A stretch of 64,000 nucleotides of DNA. Origin: Dryococelus australis. Lineage: Eukaryota; Arthropoda; Insecta; Phasmatodea; Phasmatidae. The stretch's first letter is position 1. The number at the start of each line of letters is the position of its first letter. The position numbers and the translations under genes are program-made. Below, one piece after another: positions 23,061 through 34,486 of the stretch. A model generated the notes under the pieces. That model saw nothing but the letters and a program-made list of their open reading frames with translations. It was not told where the DNA came from and did no database searches. The stretch is taken from contig CM056995.1 of the NCBI GenBank assembly GCA_029891345.1, positions 212,797,047-212,861,046 on the forward strand, in the 5' to 3' direction.

Positions 23061-23460
23061 TTCCTCTAATACAACATGCAACCAATGAACAGTGTTGTTT
23101 GCATGATTTTACATACGACAATGAAGTATAGTTCACAGGTATTTTAATTCGCGAATTTTTCATGTCTCTAGTTAACAGTGAGCCGTTATTAACTGTTACC
23201 GTTAGTGTAATGCACTGGTATGCTAGTAATGTAAATGTAATGTTATGAATTTTTGTTACAGTTACATCCTTCCTGTACTGTCAACATTAAAGAGGTGTTC
23301 ATGCCACGGCAAAACAAATTTTGGGTTGAGTCGATATCAACATTTGTGTTTAAAATTTTATTTGTTTTCCTTTGATTTAAATAAACATGCTGTTGTAAAA
23401 TCAACTAAGCAAAGTTATTTTGTGACAAAAATTTAATGTACCCTATTAAGAAAAAAATAG
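23061..23460. other. Unassigned AT-rich DNA
   Basis: Short ORFs on both strands without motifs. No repeat is recognised. Confidence 0.4.
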
Positions 23461-23461
23461 A

Positions 23462-23540
23462 GCAGGGGAAAGAATCGAACCCGCGCCTTGTATGCATAAA
23501 GATCTTCATTTCCCGAAATCAATCGCCTCATCAGATGTTC
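23462..23540 (-). repeat. tRNA-like relic with strong B-box
   Basis: On the minus strand there is a B-box match GGGTTCGATTC preceded by a tRNA-sized stretch beginning GATGAGGCGATTG. A proper cloverleaf could not be drawn, so this is more likely a SINE head or a tRNA pseudogene than a functional tRNA. Confidence 0.4.
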
Positions 23541-23768
23541 TGCTTTAAGGTGTCTCATTGCGTTTCATGCTGTGCATATACTAGTACGTACCACGACAAA
23601 CCGCAGTACTCTTGTTGCGTCGCAATAATTTATGCTCATGAAATGAATTCATATTTAACACACGATTTGAAAGTTGATCTAAGTTACTTTTGGTTGTCAT
23701 TCTGTGGTTTAAAATGTAAATATAGTGATTTGATTTTACGAGGTTATCGATAGTATCCGCCATTTTAC

Positions 23769-24417
23769 AACCTATAAGACGGTGTAAAGTGGAGTTGGCT
23801 GGGTATTACTTTAGCGCCGCAATAAGACAAATATTCTGTTCTTCCTGGTATTTTTGGCGTAATGCAACATTTTGCTGTGATCCGGGCTAGCCATGCCCAT
23901 AACACTGGGTAGAGCGGACACCCTGCGCACGAGAACACGACACACCGCTGCAATCAGGGCGAGGTCACAAGCTGAGCGACGTTTGGAAAACAGCATCCTA
24001 GTTCACTAACGATGCCATCCAATATATACCGGAGGAGACTAGAAACGGGGCCTGACGTCAGCCAGCGGCCGCGGGGTCAAGAGGACCGCCGAATGGCGTG
24101 CGGAGGACCGCCGCTACCTAGACGTGCCTGCAAGCAGCTTTCGGCCATCAAGACTAAGATGAGGCAAAGTTCCAATAGCTTCAGATACTTTAGCTATTTT
24201 ATAATAACGTAACATCAGCTTAACTGATTAACAGTAGTACAAGTGGCTCACCCGCTTTAATACTTAATATTGTAGAGTGTTGTAATTACTGTCATTGATT
24301 TGAGTTTTAATATAAAGACGTTAGAGTAATCGAGTCTTTAACTTACGCCTTTCCATTCCAGTTAGTCATAAACACTGGGAATACTGTTTGGTTTGCGACT
24401 GAGGGCGAAACCACAAC
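23769..24417 (+). repeat. Candidate LTR (TG...CA) of a decayed retrotransposon
   Basis: The sequence starts TGTAAAGTGGAG and ends ACCACAACA. It contains a GC-rich 3' half of the U3-like part and an AATATAAAG-type poly(A)-signal-like site near 24,310. It is followed by TTTGGTTCCGACAACA, which looks like a primer-binding-site stretch. No second LTR, TSD or gag/pol coding was found. This is a structural guess only. Confidence 0.3.
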
Positions 24418-24697
24418 AATTTGGTTCCGACAACACCACTTGGAGGATTTTTTTAAATTAACATTTCTGCAGTATATTTGCATTATAGTAATACAGGACT
24501 TTGTAAATTGTTTACATCATTAACACTCTCATATTATTATTCATTTTACTACAGCATAAATGTTCAAATACATGTCTCATGAGAGTGTTTTTGTTGCAAA
24601 AACATTATACGGTTTCTTTTCTGTGTAGTGACTGGGGAAACAACCGACATTTCTCCTCTCATAACTCCAGTTGCTTCTCTACACATGTCCTATCATT
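24418..24697. other. Unassigned DNA
   Basis: No ORF or repeat is recognised between the candidate LTR and the next MITE. Confidence 0.4.
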
Positions 24698-24934
24698 ATA
24701 GGCGGTTCACGGTAAAGTGAGCACTTGTGAGGTTCTTAGTTACGTTTTCTATCAGCCCTTTTTATCCTTCCGCCATTTTTTTTTAATTTTATATTTCCGC
24801 AAAAGTAACAAACACAGTGTATTTTTTCATCGGACTAAAATTATCGTCTAAGACTATAATCATATATATTTATTGACTATTATTCCAAATGAGAGGGCGT
24901 CAAAAAGCGCTCACTTTATCGTGAATAGCCTATA
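24698..24934 (-). mobile_element. MITE type B copy, reverse orientation
   Basis: Ends TATAGGCGGTTCACGG and CGTGAATAGCCTATA. The type B interior is reversed (TTATTGACTATTATTCC near the right end). TATA at both ends. Confidence 0.85.
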
Positions 24935-24986
24935 CCAGTGTTTTAATTGCAATGTTAAGGACGTGCGTCTGTACAAGTGCTCCACG

Positions 24987-24988
<2 letters not shown>

Positions 24989-25037
<49 letters not shown>

Positions 25038-25052
25038 CATATATACATATAT
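24989..25052. repeat. (TA)n and (CATA)n microsatellite
   Basis: Alternating TA run passing into ACATACATATATACATAT immediately before a type A MITE. Confidence 0.95.
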
Positions 25053-25472
25053 ATAGGTTGTTCACGGTAAAATTAGCACTTTGAAAGCTCTGCTTAAGAT
25101 CTATTTGTATGCACGTTGTGTATTCTTCTGCCTTATGTAAAATTAACATTTCCATCGGCCTGATCACTTGAATCATGCGTCGATCAAATGAAACTTAGTA
25201 TTTCTTGAAAAAGTATATATTTCACAAATCCCCCCCCCTTTTTTTTCGATACATTAATAAAGTACAAAGATAAAAAAATAATTTAAGTTGTTACAAATGG
25301 TTGCCTAACACATTTAATTTCACGTTAAGATATGGAACTATTTTCCATCCATCGTTGCCAACTTTACTGGGCGCATGTCACCAACTGCGCCCGTTATAAT
25401 ATGCAGGAAGCGGCAGTGACTCTTTTTTAAGGTTGATTTCAAAAGTGCTCACTTTATGGTAAACATCCGTTA
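25053..25472 (+). mobile_element. MITE type A copy
   Basis: The left end ATAGGTTGTTCACGG is followed by the type A interior (TTAAGATCTATTTGTATGC, CATGCGTCGATCAAATGAA, GCGCATGTCACCAACTGCG). The right end is AAAAGTGCTCACTTTATGG. Length about 420 bp. Non-coding. Confidence 0.9.
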
Positions 25473-25907
25473 TATACACATATATATGTATGTATATATG
25501 TATGTGCGTGCGCGTTTCTGTGTGTTGGCGTGTGCGTGTGTCATGGGGTTATAGTATTGCCATCGGAACTATGCTTATGTGCAAAATTCCATGTCGTTCG
25601 GATATGTGAAGCGCAAATCGGACAGGCGAGAAGATGCGGCGCAGCACACACGGGGATCGGAATTGCTGAGCGCGTGGGCGGGGGCCTCCCTTTCACAGCC
25701 AACACGCGCCGGCACGAAGCCCGCGAAGTGCTGCCAAATTACGTCGAGAGCGCTTCCGCGAGCTGGCGAGTAAGTTCGCCCTAGGGTGGGGCTGCAGATA
25801 CTGCACGTGTCTCTCACACGAGACAGGCCACACTAGTAACTCGGACAGGGAAAACGAAACCTTGCCGAGGATACCCGAAGTCCATCCGAAGTCGAGGTTC
25901 TACGGTC
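25473..25907. other. Unassigned, GC-rich at 25.6-25.9 kb
   Basis: Overlapping short ORFs on both strands lie in GC-rich DNA. No motif is recognised. A short TATG/TGTG-rich stretch lies at its left. Confidence 0.35.
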
Positions 25908-26389
25908 TTAAGGTGGGTTTACGATTTACTTAACGGAATACGTGTATCGTGTACTTAAGATATGAATCAATGTATTCAAGGGTATTAGTTTATGACTGTC
26001 GTGTGCGGGTCTTGGCGGGTTGTGTGCGTTCTTGGCGTGACTTAGATATTGTTATATTTGATGTCTTAAGTACAAGTCATGACGAAGTAGCCAATCAGAG
26101 ACCAGTGACATTTGTTATTGGCTGGAAAGTATATTTAAATCTTGGATTTAGGTTATGTCATATTGTGAAATTTTATAAAAACAATTATTTTAATCGAGAG
26201 ACAGTGTCCTCTTAATTTAAAAAGCATTTCTTGGTCATGTTTTAGTTCTTGGAAGAGGTTATCGAATAAGCTTTAATTAACCTTTTCAGATGAATTGATG
26301 TAAATGCCCAATGTTGGCATCGGCTTTCCCTTCTATAAGATATCACGAGTTTTTCAAAACGTTTACACTAGCAGTAACCAGTAATAATT

Positions 26390-26437
<48 letters not shown>

Positions 26438-26628
26438 GTAAATAATATTCACTTTTGTCCATATTCCCAGGTTATGCCGGCTGCTTTCGTCTTCTACGAT
26501 TCTGATTGGGCAGACTTAACAGTTACTAATTCAAACATAAACTGCAAAACTTTCTATTGTTAATTTTTACCTTGCTTATCGAATAATTGAGTACAATTCT
26601 TCAGTCTTTAATCGTAAACCCACCTTTA
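25908..26628. mobile_element. Harbinger-like MITE (TTA TSD)
   Basis: The inverted ends are AGGTGGGTTTACGATT (25911 onward) and ATCGTAAACCCACCT (ending 26625). TTA directly flanks each side. A 3-bp TTA duplication is characteristic of the PIF/Harbinger superfamily, so that class is inferred. The 715-bp interior has an 88-codon ORF (25949-26215) with no transposase motif and a (TA)n run at 26390-26438. Confidence 0.65.
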
Positions 26629-26735
26629 CATCTTCGGCATTTAGAACAGTCATTACATATTTAAACAAAGTATATATTATATTCACATAGCTTAGTAATA
26701 CAATGAACAATCATGTAGCTGCTCTCTCTCTCTCT

Positions 26736-26777
<42 letters not shown>

Positions 26778-28122
26778 TAAACTTATGATTTATTTTCATA
26801 TTTTAATTTTCATGGTGGTAGCACAAGACTGCTTTGTGTAAGTGGATTTCACGTCTGTTTATTCGCGTGACGTGTATTTCCATGAATATACACATACAAC
26901 TGGTTGTAATGTAGAGTTTGATCTTCGCGGTTACAGATTATATTCGCTCAAATCTCTTTGTGATATGAAATAGCGTGGATACGAGAAGCACAAGTAGTTT
27001 GGCTGTACACCAACGAGACCCATGCTAAACAATGATTACAATACATAAATCGAGCCTGCATTTTTTTAAACTGCTTTATGAACTTTAATATACAGTAGTA
27101 GCAGACGAGTAACAATTCGAAATGAGCTAAAACACAGACATATGAAGTGAAAAATGTATGGGATAAATACACAAACACCAAAATAAAGTGTTCCCATGTC
27201 GTAATATGTACTGAAGTTGGCGACGAATGACACAGTGGTAAAAGAAGTTATGTTATTTTTGTTCCACGCACATCAGCGTGAAAACTGGCGTAAAAAATAT
27301 AAACACTTTCTTTTTCCTGCCAATTTGACGTCGTCACGTCGACAATACATTCTCAATTCTTAAATTCTTGGCAAAGTAAACTTAAACACGTCGTAGAAGG
27401 ATAGACGGCGGACTTGAAAAAGAAACTATAACAAGGTTTTTAAAAAGTGACCAGCCAGTTGCGCATGAGGTATTGATACTGTCTTGTGTAACACGGCAAC
27501 ATCGCATGGTATTTGTCCTTAAAACATGGAAATTCATTAAACCTTTATTCGTGTACAGCAAAAAAGTTGTGTGTGTGTGTGTGTGTGTGCTTGGGCGCGT
27601 TTTGGTCACACGGAGAAACGATGCACACTCTCTCAGTGAAGTTTTGTAATTTCTTTGTTAAAAGGAAGTATAGGGAACTCGACTTCATGTACAAAAAACA
27701 ATAAGAGTGGTATTTTAAGGAAAATGAATTTAATGATATTGTTTTCTACGAATAAATATATATTATTACAGGGATGACAATTTGTCTAAAGCAGTTTATT
27801 AAAAGTATAACACAAGTATGTGCCTCAAACAGAAAATGTTGTGGTATAAAACCTATTAATTTATGGCTGGACAGTTTGTTTACATCTCGGAGATAAATAT
27901 TCTTCATGAGTAGGAATATTGTTTCTGCTGGTGAATTTTGTATTAATAGTATAAAAATGCATGTATTCGAAGCCTTGTGGCATTAAATCCACTTAATTTT
28001 TATATCCACATTTGTTGAATATGTTGATGAATTGAGACAGCATCGATTGTAAATTTAATACAGCCTGTTTTCAGATATTAAAAGGTACAAAAATTATACA
28101 TCTTAGAACCAAATTAATGTGG
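26629..28122. other. AT-rich DNA with microsatellites
   Basis: A (CT)n/(TA)n compound repeat lies at 26722-26774 and a (GT)n run at about 27570-27589. No gene or TE is recognised. Confidence 0.5.
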
Positions 28123-28567
28123 TATAGACTGTTCACGGTAAAATGAGCACTTTTGAAAGTCCTTTTTAAGATCTACTTGTATGCATGTTGTGTATTCTTC
28201 CGCCTTATCTAAACTTAACATTGTCATGGGGCTCGCCACTTTATTCATGCGTCGGTCAAGTGAAACAGTGAAATTATTAGAAAAATTGATATTTTACAAA
28301 TCTGCTCATTTTCCCACTTCAGTGAATTAGAAAAAAAAAACAGAAAGGTAAAGAAATAATTTAAGTTGTCCCAAATGGTTACATAACACTTTTTATTCGA
28401 CGTTAAAATATGGAACTACTTACCCCCCCCCCCCCCACCACAAAATCATTACCAACTTTACTAGGCGTATGTCACTTAATGTGCCCGTTAAAGTATATGC
28501 AGGTAGCAGCAGTTACCGTTTCTTTACGTTGATTTCAAAAGTGCTCACTTTATCATGAACAGTCTTT
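28123..28567 (+). mobile_element. MITE type A copy
   Basis: Ends TATAGACTGTTCACGG and GTGCTCACTTTATCATG. Full type A interior (AAGATCTACTTGTATGCATG, CATGCGTCGGTCAAGTG, CTTTACTAGGCGTATGTC). A 14-C run (28423-28436) interrupts it. Confidence 0.9.
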
Positions 28568-28739
28568 ATTTAAACTACATTATATTAATTTCTATTTTTA
28601 TTAATGAGATAAATACACAGTAATTTTCCTCGGTTAGAAAAATTACAGCCTTCTCAACAGAAAATAAATTCAATGTCGCAGTGTCTCTTCTGCATGAAAT
28701 ATAATGTATCGAGGCGAATGTAGAATGTAGAGGCACCAT

Positions 28740-29020
28740 AATGCCACACTGTACCAGGGCACATATTCGAATTGGGTCAATCAATCGACGTCCGTGTAGT
28801 GGCGAGCAGGCAAACGGAACTTCATGACGTCCTGTGGCGAGTCCTGCTGTCTGCGGGAAGTGATTTGTATTTTGTGACGGGTGGGTGGGGGGAGGCGTAT
28901 CTGGTACGTGCTTACGTGCTCGGATACCCCGCCGTGACTGCTGAATGCTCCAGCGTCCAACCACAGAATAGATAAGCGCGTAGAGAAGGAATGTCGTGGC
29001 GTAATGACCGTAATGACAGG
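28740..29020 (+). repeat. GC-rich stretch with dispersed repeat E fragment
   Basis: The right part (28,945-29,020) aligns with the segment at 22.27-22.33 kb (ACAGAATAGATAAGCGCG, AGAAGGAATGTCGTGG). The left part is GC-rich with short overlapping ORFs and is not matched elsewhere in the window. Confidence 0.4.
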
Positions 29021-29449
29021 TATAGGCTGTTCACGGTAAAATTAACACTTTTGAAAGCCCTGCTTAGGATCTACTTGTATGCAAGTTGTGTGTTCTTTCG
29101 CCTTGTGTAAAATTAGCTTTGCCATGGGCCTTTTCACTTTATTCATGCGTCGGTCTAGTGACAATTATAAAGTATTAAAAAGAAAATGTTTAGAAAATCT
29201 TCTCATTTTTACACTTCGAAACATTAAAATAAAAAATAAAAAAAGGAAAGGAATAATTTAAGTTATCACAAATGGTTACGTGGCACTTGTTATTCGGCAT
29301 TAAGGTATGGAACTACTGTCCATTCATCGTTGCCAACTTTACTGGGCGCATGTCACTCAGTTCGCCCATTAAAATATATGCAGGTCGGGGCAGTTACTTT
29401 TTTCTAAGGTTTATTTCAAAAGTGCTCACTTTATCGTGAACAGCCGTTA
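29021..29449 (+). mobile_element. MITE type A copy
   Basis: Left end TATAGGCTGTTCACGG, right end CACTTTATCGTGAACAGCC. Complete type A interior, about 425 bp. Confidence 0.92.
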
Positions 29450-29537
29450 AGGTAATTATCTAGGTTTCTATTGTAACATTTTTCAATAAGTCCACCTAAA
29501 TTTGAATCAGGAAGAAACAAATAAATAAATTCAAAAT

Positions 29538-29578
29538 GGCGGGTGACGCGGGCTCTTACCCGCCGCGGCTATAAAAAG
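29538..29578 (+). promoter_or_regulatory. Hairpin plus TATA-box-like motif
   Basis: GGCGGGT (29538-29544) and ACCCGCC (29558-29564) can pair. TATAAAAAG starts 5 bp further on (29570-29578). This is the spacing and GC-rich context of a core promoter. No ORF follows, so it may be chance or a TE promoter. Confidence 0.25.
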
Positions 29579-29684
29579 AGAGCTTTGTGTAAGAAATGCG
29601 TTCTAAATGTAAACAGCTTCTACTGCTGTCCTGTGTTCAATACTAAGCGATACATCATTTGGGATATGTGGTAGAGAAATCATT

Positions 29685-29926
29685 TATACGTTATTCACGG
29701 TAAAGTGAGCACTTTTTAAGGCCTTGCTAAAATTTTCCTTTGTAGCCCACTTCTATCTTACCGCCACTTTTAATACAAAAATTGCTGTGTTGCTAATAAT
29801 TACTGTGTGTACTTTCCACCACTCTCAAAAGTTAACGTCCAAGGCTGTAATAAATTATATTTATTAGTGGTTAATGCCTGTTTGGAGGGCATTAAAAAGT
29901 GCTCATTTTTCCGTGAATAGCCTATA
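29685..29926 (-). mobile_element. MITE type B copy, reverse orientation
   Basis: Ends ATACGTTATTCACGG and CCGTGAATAGCCTATA. The reversed type B interior is diverged but recognisable (AAGTTAACGTCCAAGGC). Confidence 0.8.
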
Positions 29927-30415
29927 TTAAGATATACTTCTACATCTCCGTAACAGGTTACAATATACACAAGTAATCACGGCATATTGTGATCACCGAA
30001 AGTGTTAACACACTGAAAGAAAGATTGAGTGATTTATACAATATCAATATATTTGAAAAGTTTATTTGTACTGAACAATAGTTTGTTCCGTCAACTAATC
30101 TGCGTTTGCTCCAAACAGCTGCGTTCGTTCCCTTGACTAAATAAATCATTCATAAGTAATTTGTTGAGCCAATCACACACTTAATTGTTTCACATTCATA
30201 TTTAGTATCTACATATAACAATTTATAAGCACGTTGAACTAATTTGTTTGGTTTGCATAAATATTGTGAATATCATTGTTAAGTCAAATGAAGATTTTGT
30301 TTGTACTACAGAAGTTTTGGTTAACTGAAACAATCTGATACGTCTATTATTACAGAGCTTGAGGTAGCAACAAAATTAGCTTTATCATGGCCAGTACTAG
30401 CATTAACTTGGTTGG
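29927..30415. other. Unassigned AT-rich DNA
   Basis: No recognised feature. Confidence 0.5.
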
Positions 30416-30430
30416 CTATAGAGCAATGGG

Positions 30431-30552
30431 TACTGATTTTCTCGGGGATCTCCCGTTTCCCTCGCCCTTGTATTCCGGCGCTGCTCTATAATTTCGCTTC
30501 ACCCTCATCAGCTCTGAGGACCTCGATGTTAAGAGCCGCCCAATTTTCTGCA
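30431..30552 (+). mobile_element. SINE family 1, 5'-truncated, with 15-bp TSD
   Basis: Only the body and tail are present (TTTTCTCGGGGATCTCC, CTCGATGTTAAGAGCCGCC). It is flanked by CTATAGAGCAATGGG (30416-30430) and CTATAGAGTAATGGG (30553-30567). The TSD bounding a truncated copy shows that the truncation occurred at insertion, as in target-primed reverse transcription. Confidence 0.85.
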
Positions 30553-30567
30553 CTATAGAGTAATGGG

Positions 30568-31515
30568 GTCATTTTATTGTCTTCGTTCGAATTTACAGCT
30601 GAAGAGTTTATCAATAATGTCTATGACAGTTAACAAAATAGCAGTGTTCGTTAGTGTATTTCTTTATCCCTAATAATGTCCCAAACAAATCCAATGGTAC
30701 ATTTTCAACACAAAAAAAAATGCTGTAAAACTAGAGAGTATTTGAAAACGTGAATGTAATCCACTAGGCCATTTCAGTATATAAACAGTTTAAATTTCAT
30801 TGACGGTCGCATTGTTTGAGGTCGATCTGGAGTAACATTTGAGTTCCCTTGGACCATACAGCAACACATATATTTAGCTGCAGCAATCAAATCTTACACA
30901 TCTGGAGCAACTTAATAATTTGGTTTCGTGAGCAAAATATTTTACTAACCTTATACAAACAATTAATTTGGATGCACCAAACAATTCAACAAAGCTACAA
31001 AGGGGACCTAAAACTTTCCTCGTCTCCTACTTGCCGATAACCAAGTAAATACCAACACTTCGGCGCACTTACTTCTTGGTTTCGCCGGAGTGATTTTTTT
31101 TTTTTTACCAGACCGTGTGGTTATTTCACCAAACGCCAAAACAGCCACAAATTAAGATCCTATATTACAATGCAATTGCAGATCATGTTCTATGTGTGTG
31201 TAGCTCTTGATGTGTTAATTTAATAATGTAATCTTTAATTGCACGAAAAAAAAAACATTTTCTAGAACTATGCAACTTAATTATCGCTGAAATTATCTTA
31301 ACTAACTTTCTTAAATAGTAAAATTTTAATTGCGCGATTGAAAAATGTGCATTTACTCGTTTAATAAGAAAAATATTTTTTGAATGTCCTGCCGGACGAA
31401 AATGATTCTCGTATTAAATTATATGTGTAAGTGACCGTAATTTTGTACTTTCCTCTACATGCCTGCAAATATTTTTTTACTAAAGTTACTAAAAGTTTTG
31501 TTAGTTGACAGAAAT
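30568..31515. other. Unassigned AT-rich DNA
   Basis: No supported gene. Short A and T runs only. Confidence 0.5.
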
Positions 31516-32160
31516 ATAATTATATATGAAACCAGAAACATATGTACACGTGCCTTACCTGGAACTCGAACCTAGATAACTTCCATAAAATAAGGTAAAG
31601 GCTTTTCACGATAAAGTGAGCACTTTTGAAATAAACCTTAGAAAAAGTAACTGCCCCGACCTGCATATATTTTAATGGGCGTACTGAGTGACATGCGCCC
31701 AGTATAGTTGGTAATGATGAATGGGAAGTAGTTCCATATCTTAACGTCGAATAAAAAGTGTTAGGTAACCATTTTTAATAACTTAAAATTATTTATTTAG
31801 CTTTCTGTGTTTTTTAATTCATCGAAGTGTAGAAATGAGCATATTTATAAAATATTTAAGTTACTTTTCTAAAAATCTCGTAGATTCACTTGGCAGATGC
31901 ATGAGTAAAGTGATGAGGCCCATGACAATGCTAATATTACATAGGGTGAAGGAATACACAACGCGCATATACGTAGATCTTAAGCAGGGTTTTCAAAAGT
32001 GCTCATTCTACCGTGAACAGCCTATAACGTGCAATCAACCGCATTACGGAGGTAGGATTCAAAGCAGCGACTTCGGATATGATCATTTTAATGTTTCGAA
32101 TGATAGGGTTTACGAATATGAAATATTTACATTGTCGTCATATTGAAAATGAGCGTCTGG
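31516..32160 (-). mobile_element. tRNA-derived SINE-like repeat (family 3) interrupted by a MITE
   Basis: On the minus strand the left part carries a B-box (GGTTCGAGTTCC) and GTAAGGCACGTG. The right part carries CTACCTCCGTAATGCGG and a body shared with 56.38-56.60 kb. The two parts are separated by the type A MITE at 31596-32026, which inserted into the tRNA-like head. Confidence 0.55.
31596..32026 (-). mobile_element. MITE type A copy, reverse, nested in a SINE-like repeat
   Basis: Left end AGGCTTTTCACGATAAAG, right end CTACCGTGAACAGCCTATA. The interior is reversed type A (GACATGCGCCCAGTATAG, GATGAGGCCCATGACAATG). It is about 430 bp. Confidence 0.9.
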
Positions 32161-32394
32161 GTCATACACACCAAGTAGGGTTATATGGACCACAATAGCG
32201 CTCCATTTCGAAGGCCCCATTCACACTCAGCGACGATATAAATGCATCATTACAATCTTCCTCTTTTATTTGAAGAAGTTTGAATTATTTTCCCTTAAAA
32301 CGTTTTTAAAATCAGATTAACACATTGCGGGTACCAGGACTCAGAATGCAACGTAAAGTTTGCAGGGTGATTCATTCCATCAACAAAATACTTC
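32161..32394. other. Unassigned DNA
   Basis: Nothing recognised. Confidence 0.4.
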
Positions 32395-32660
32395 TTTATA
32401 TTGTGCCAAAAATATATTTAGTTTCCCCAACTAAATATTATCTTGAGTAAACGAAACTTGAAAATAAACTAAGTTTATTTATTCATATATCAAAATACTC
32501 GCTTGAATAAACAAAACATCTGTGTAGGGCCAAAAAAGATATACTATCAATAAAATATTTACTTGAATAAACTGTTTTTTTTTTTGCCACTTATTTGATA
32601 GCTGTCGTTTGAAAATATAGCTCGAGAGTTTGTTTGCAATTTATGAGACAGTAAGGATAG
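32395..32660 (+). repeat. Dispersed repeat D copy 1
   Basis: Homologous to the reverse complement of 41,695-41,960. Shared pieces include CCAAAAATATATTTAGTT, GAGTAAACGAAACTTGAA, TAAAATATTTACTTGAATAA and CGTTTGAAAATATAG. No coding capacity. Class unknown. Confidence 0.6.
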
Positions 32661-32676
32661 TAACAGTGTTTGTTAG

Positions 32677-32712
<36 letters not shown>

Positions 32713-33382
32713 TGGATAATAGTAATATAAGAATTCTAAGGAAAATAAGTTAATAGGAAACTAAAAGACAAAGCTGTAAAAATTGAAACAATTATTTACG
32801 CGCCTTGCTAAATGTTTGTACTGTATCTATTTAAAAACAGTTTTATTTTACTGGTAGTCACTTTAGCTGAAATTTCTAGCACGTAACTTCTCGGGTACAA
32901 GCCTTTGTGGTTTGAATCTCGAGTGGGCTTTCAGTTTTTTTATATTATTCCAAACTGTTGGATGTACGTAGAGCCAAACATATCTTTAGTTGCAGCAACC
33001 TTATCTCAAAGTTTGGAGATAACTAAACACGAACAAAAAAATAATTTTGAATTTCGTATGTACGAAACATGCGTTCAAAATAGGCCTACAAATAATATGA
33101 CAACACGATGCACGCAACACTCTCGCTTGCCGTTTTAGTGAGATATTGAGAAACAAACAACGTGTAATCTAAGAAGAATGGTTGAAGTGTTCTAAGAGCG
33201 TGTGCAGACATTTTATTAAATGTATTTCAAGAGATAACACTTTTTTATATTATAAAGTAGATTCCGAGAGCACAAGTGATTTCACCTGGCTCGTTCTGTT
33301 CCGACTTGGAGGCACACACGCTGTTACTCAGACAACGTGAATTTCAGAAGACTAGGAGTTTTCTTCTATATACATCATAATG
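32661..33382. other. Unassigned, with (TA)n and a tRNA-like B-box
   Basis: (TA)n at 32679-32711. Around 32,880-32,935 a B-box-like GTGGTTTGAATCTCG follows a possible tRNA-like stretch. A 77-codon ORF overlaps it with no motif. Confidence 0.4.
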
Positions 33383-34486
33383 TAGACTGTTCAAGGTAAG
33401 ATGAGCACTTTTAAAAACCATGCTTAAGATCTACTTGTATACACGTTGTGCATTCTACCGCCTTACGTCAAATTAATTTTGCCATGGGCCTCATCACTTT
33501 AGTCATGCGTCGGACAAGTGAAACTTCGAAATTATTAGAAAAGTAAATCTTGAATAAATCTGCTCATTTTTACACTCCAAAGCATTAAAAAAATACAGAA
33601 ATTGAGTGAAATAATTTAAGTTATCAAAAATGAATCACGAATTTGAAAAACACAATAAGTCACAAGCAACACTTTTTACAGGAATTGGAAAGGAATCGGA
33701 ATAGGCATTGGCATATAGCTAAAATTATATATATATTTATATATACAGTTATAAGAAGAATATAAAGTGAATTTACGACTGTTTAACCTGGAAAACAAGA
33801 ACATAGTATTTACATCCCCCCTCAAACAATATTAAAAAATGCTAGACTTATGTTGTTTCTGAAATACACAAAAGAAAATCAAAACACATTGTTCGGAAGT
33901 TTGTTGTTTTTGCTTACGATCAGTCTAAACTACTTCCACATGAAATATGTAGTTTATTATAGAAAGCAATACTGAATTTTAACACTAATTCATATACAAA
34001 ATAAGACCAATTAATATGAATAATTATGCATTCAGTCCCTCTTTCAAATGCACAATTTATACCGATGATACGTTTTAAAGTCTATGTCGACCTAATTAAT
34101 CACCAGGCTGGCTTTGTGTTTATTAATTTACACATATGGGCCACTTATGCTGTTTCTCAAATACATAGTAACTATAGAAGGTTGTATCTATGCTAGCATT
34201 GCGTTGACGTGTGGTTATTTGCTACCTACCTTTCACCATATTAATGCTATTGCTAACTATTTTTGCCAAAATGTGGACTTATGGAGTTTCTCAAATACGT
34301 GATTCAAATGGTCACCTAACACTTTTAGTTTGACGTTAATATATGTAACTATTTTCCCCTCCATCGTTACCAACTTTACTGGACTCATGCCACTCATTGC
34401 GCCGGTTAAAACATATGCAGGTAGAGGCAGTGACTTTTTTCTAAGGTTGATTTCAGAAGTGCTCACTTTATCGTGAACAACCTTTA
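33383..34486 (+). mobile_element. MITE type A copy interrupted by another MITE
   Basis: Left half 33383-33632 (TAGACTGTTCAAGG, AAGATCTACTTGTATACACG). Right half 34305-34486 (GTCACCTAACACTTTTAG, AGTGCTCACTTTATCGTG). The type A sequence is continuous if 33633-34304 is removed. Confidence 0.88.
33633..34304. mobile_element. Nested 672-bp MITE with AATCACG termini
   Basis: The ends AATCACGAATTTGAAAAAC and GTTTCTCAAATACGTGATT are inverted copies over about 28 bp. The flanks AAAATG and CAAATG fit a 5-6-bp TSD with one change. Inside, the subterminal motif CTTATG-xx-GTTTCT-x-AAATAC occurs three times (33,850, 34,146 and the right end). (TA)n-rich DNA lies near 33,730. The family is not recognised. 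Confidence 0.75.

Noticed and set aside
24873-25070. ORFs with long YI repeats
   Set aside because: Direct translation of the (TA)n microsatellite.
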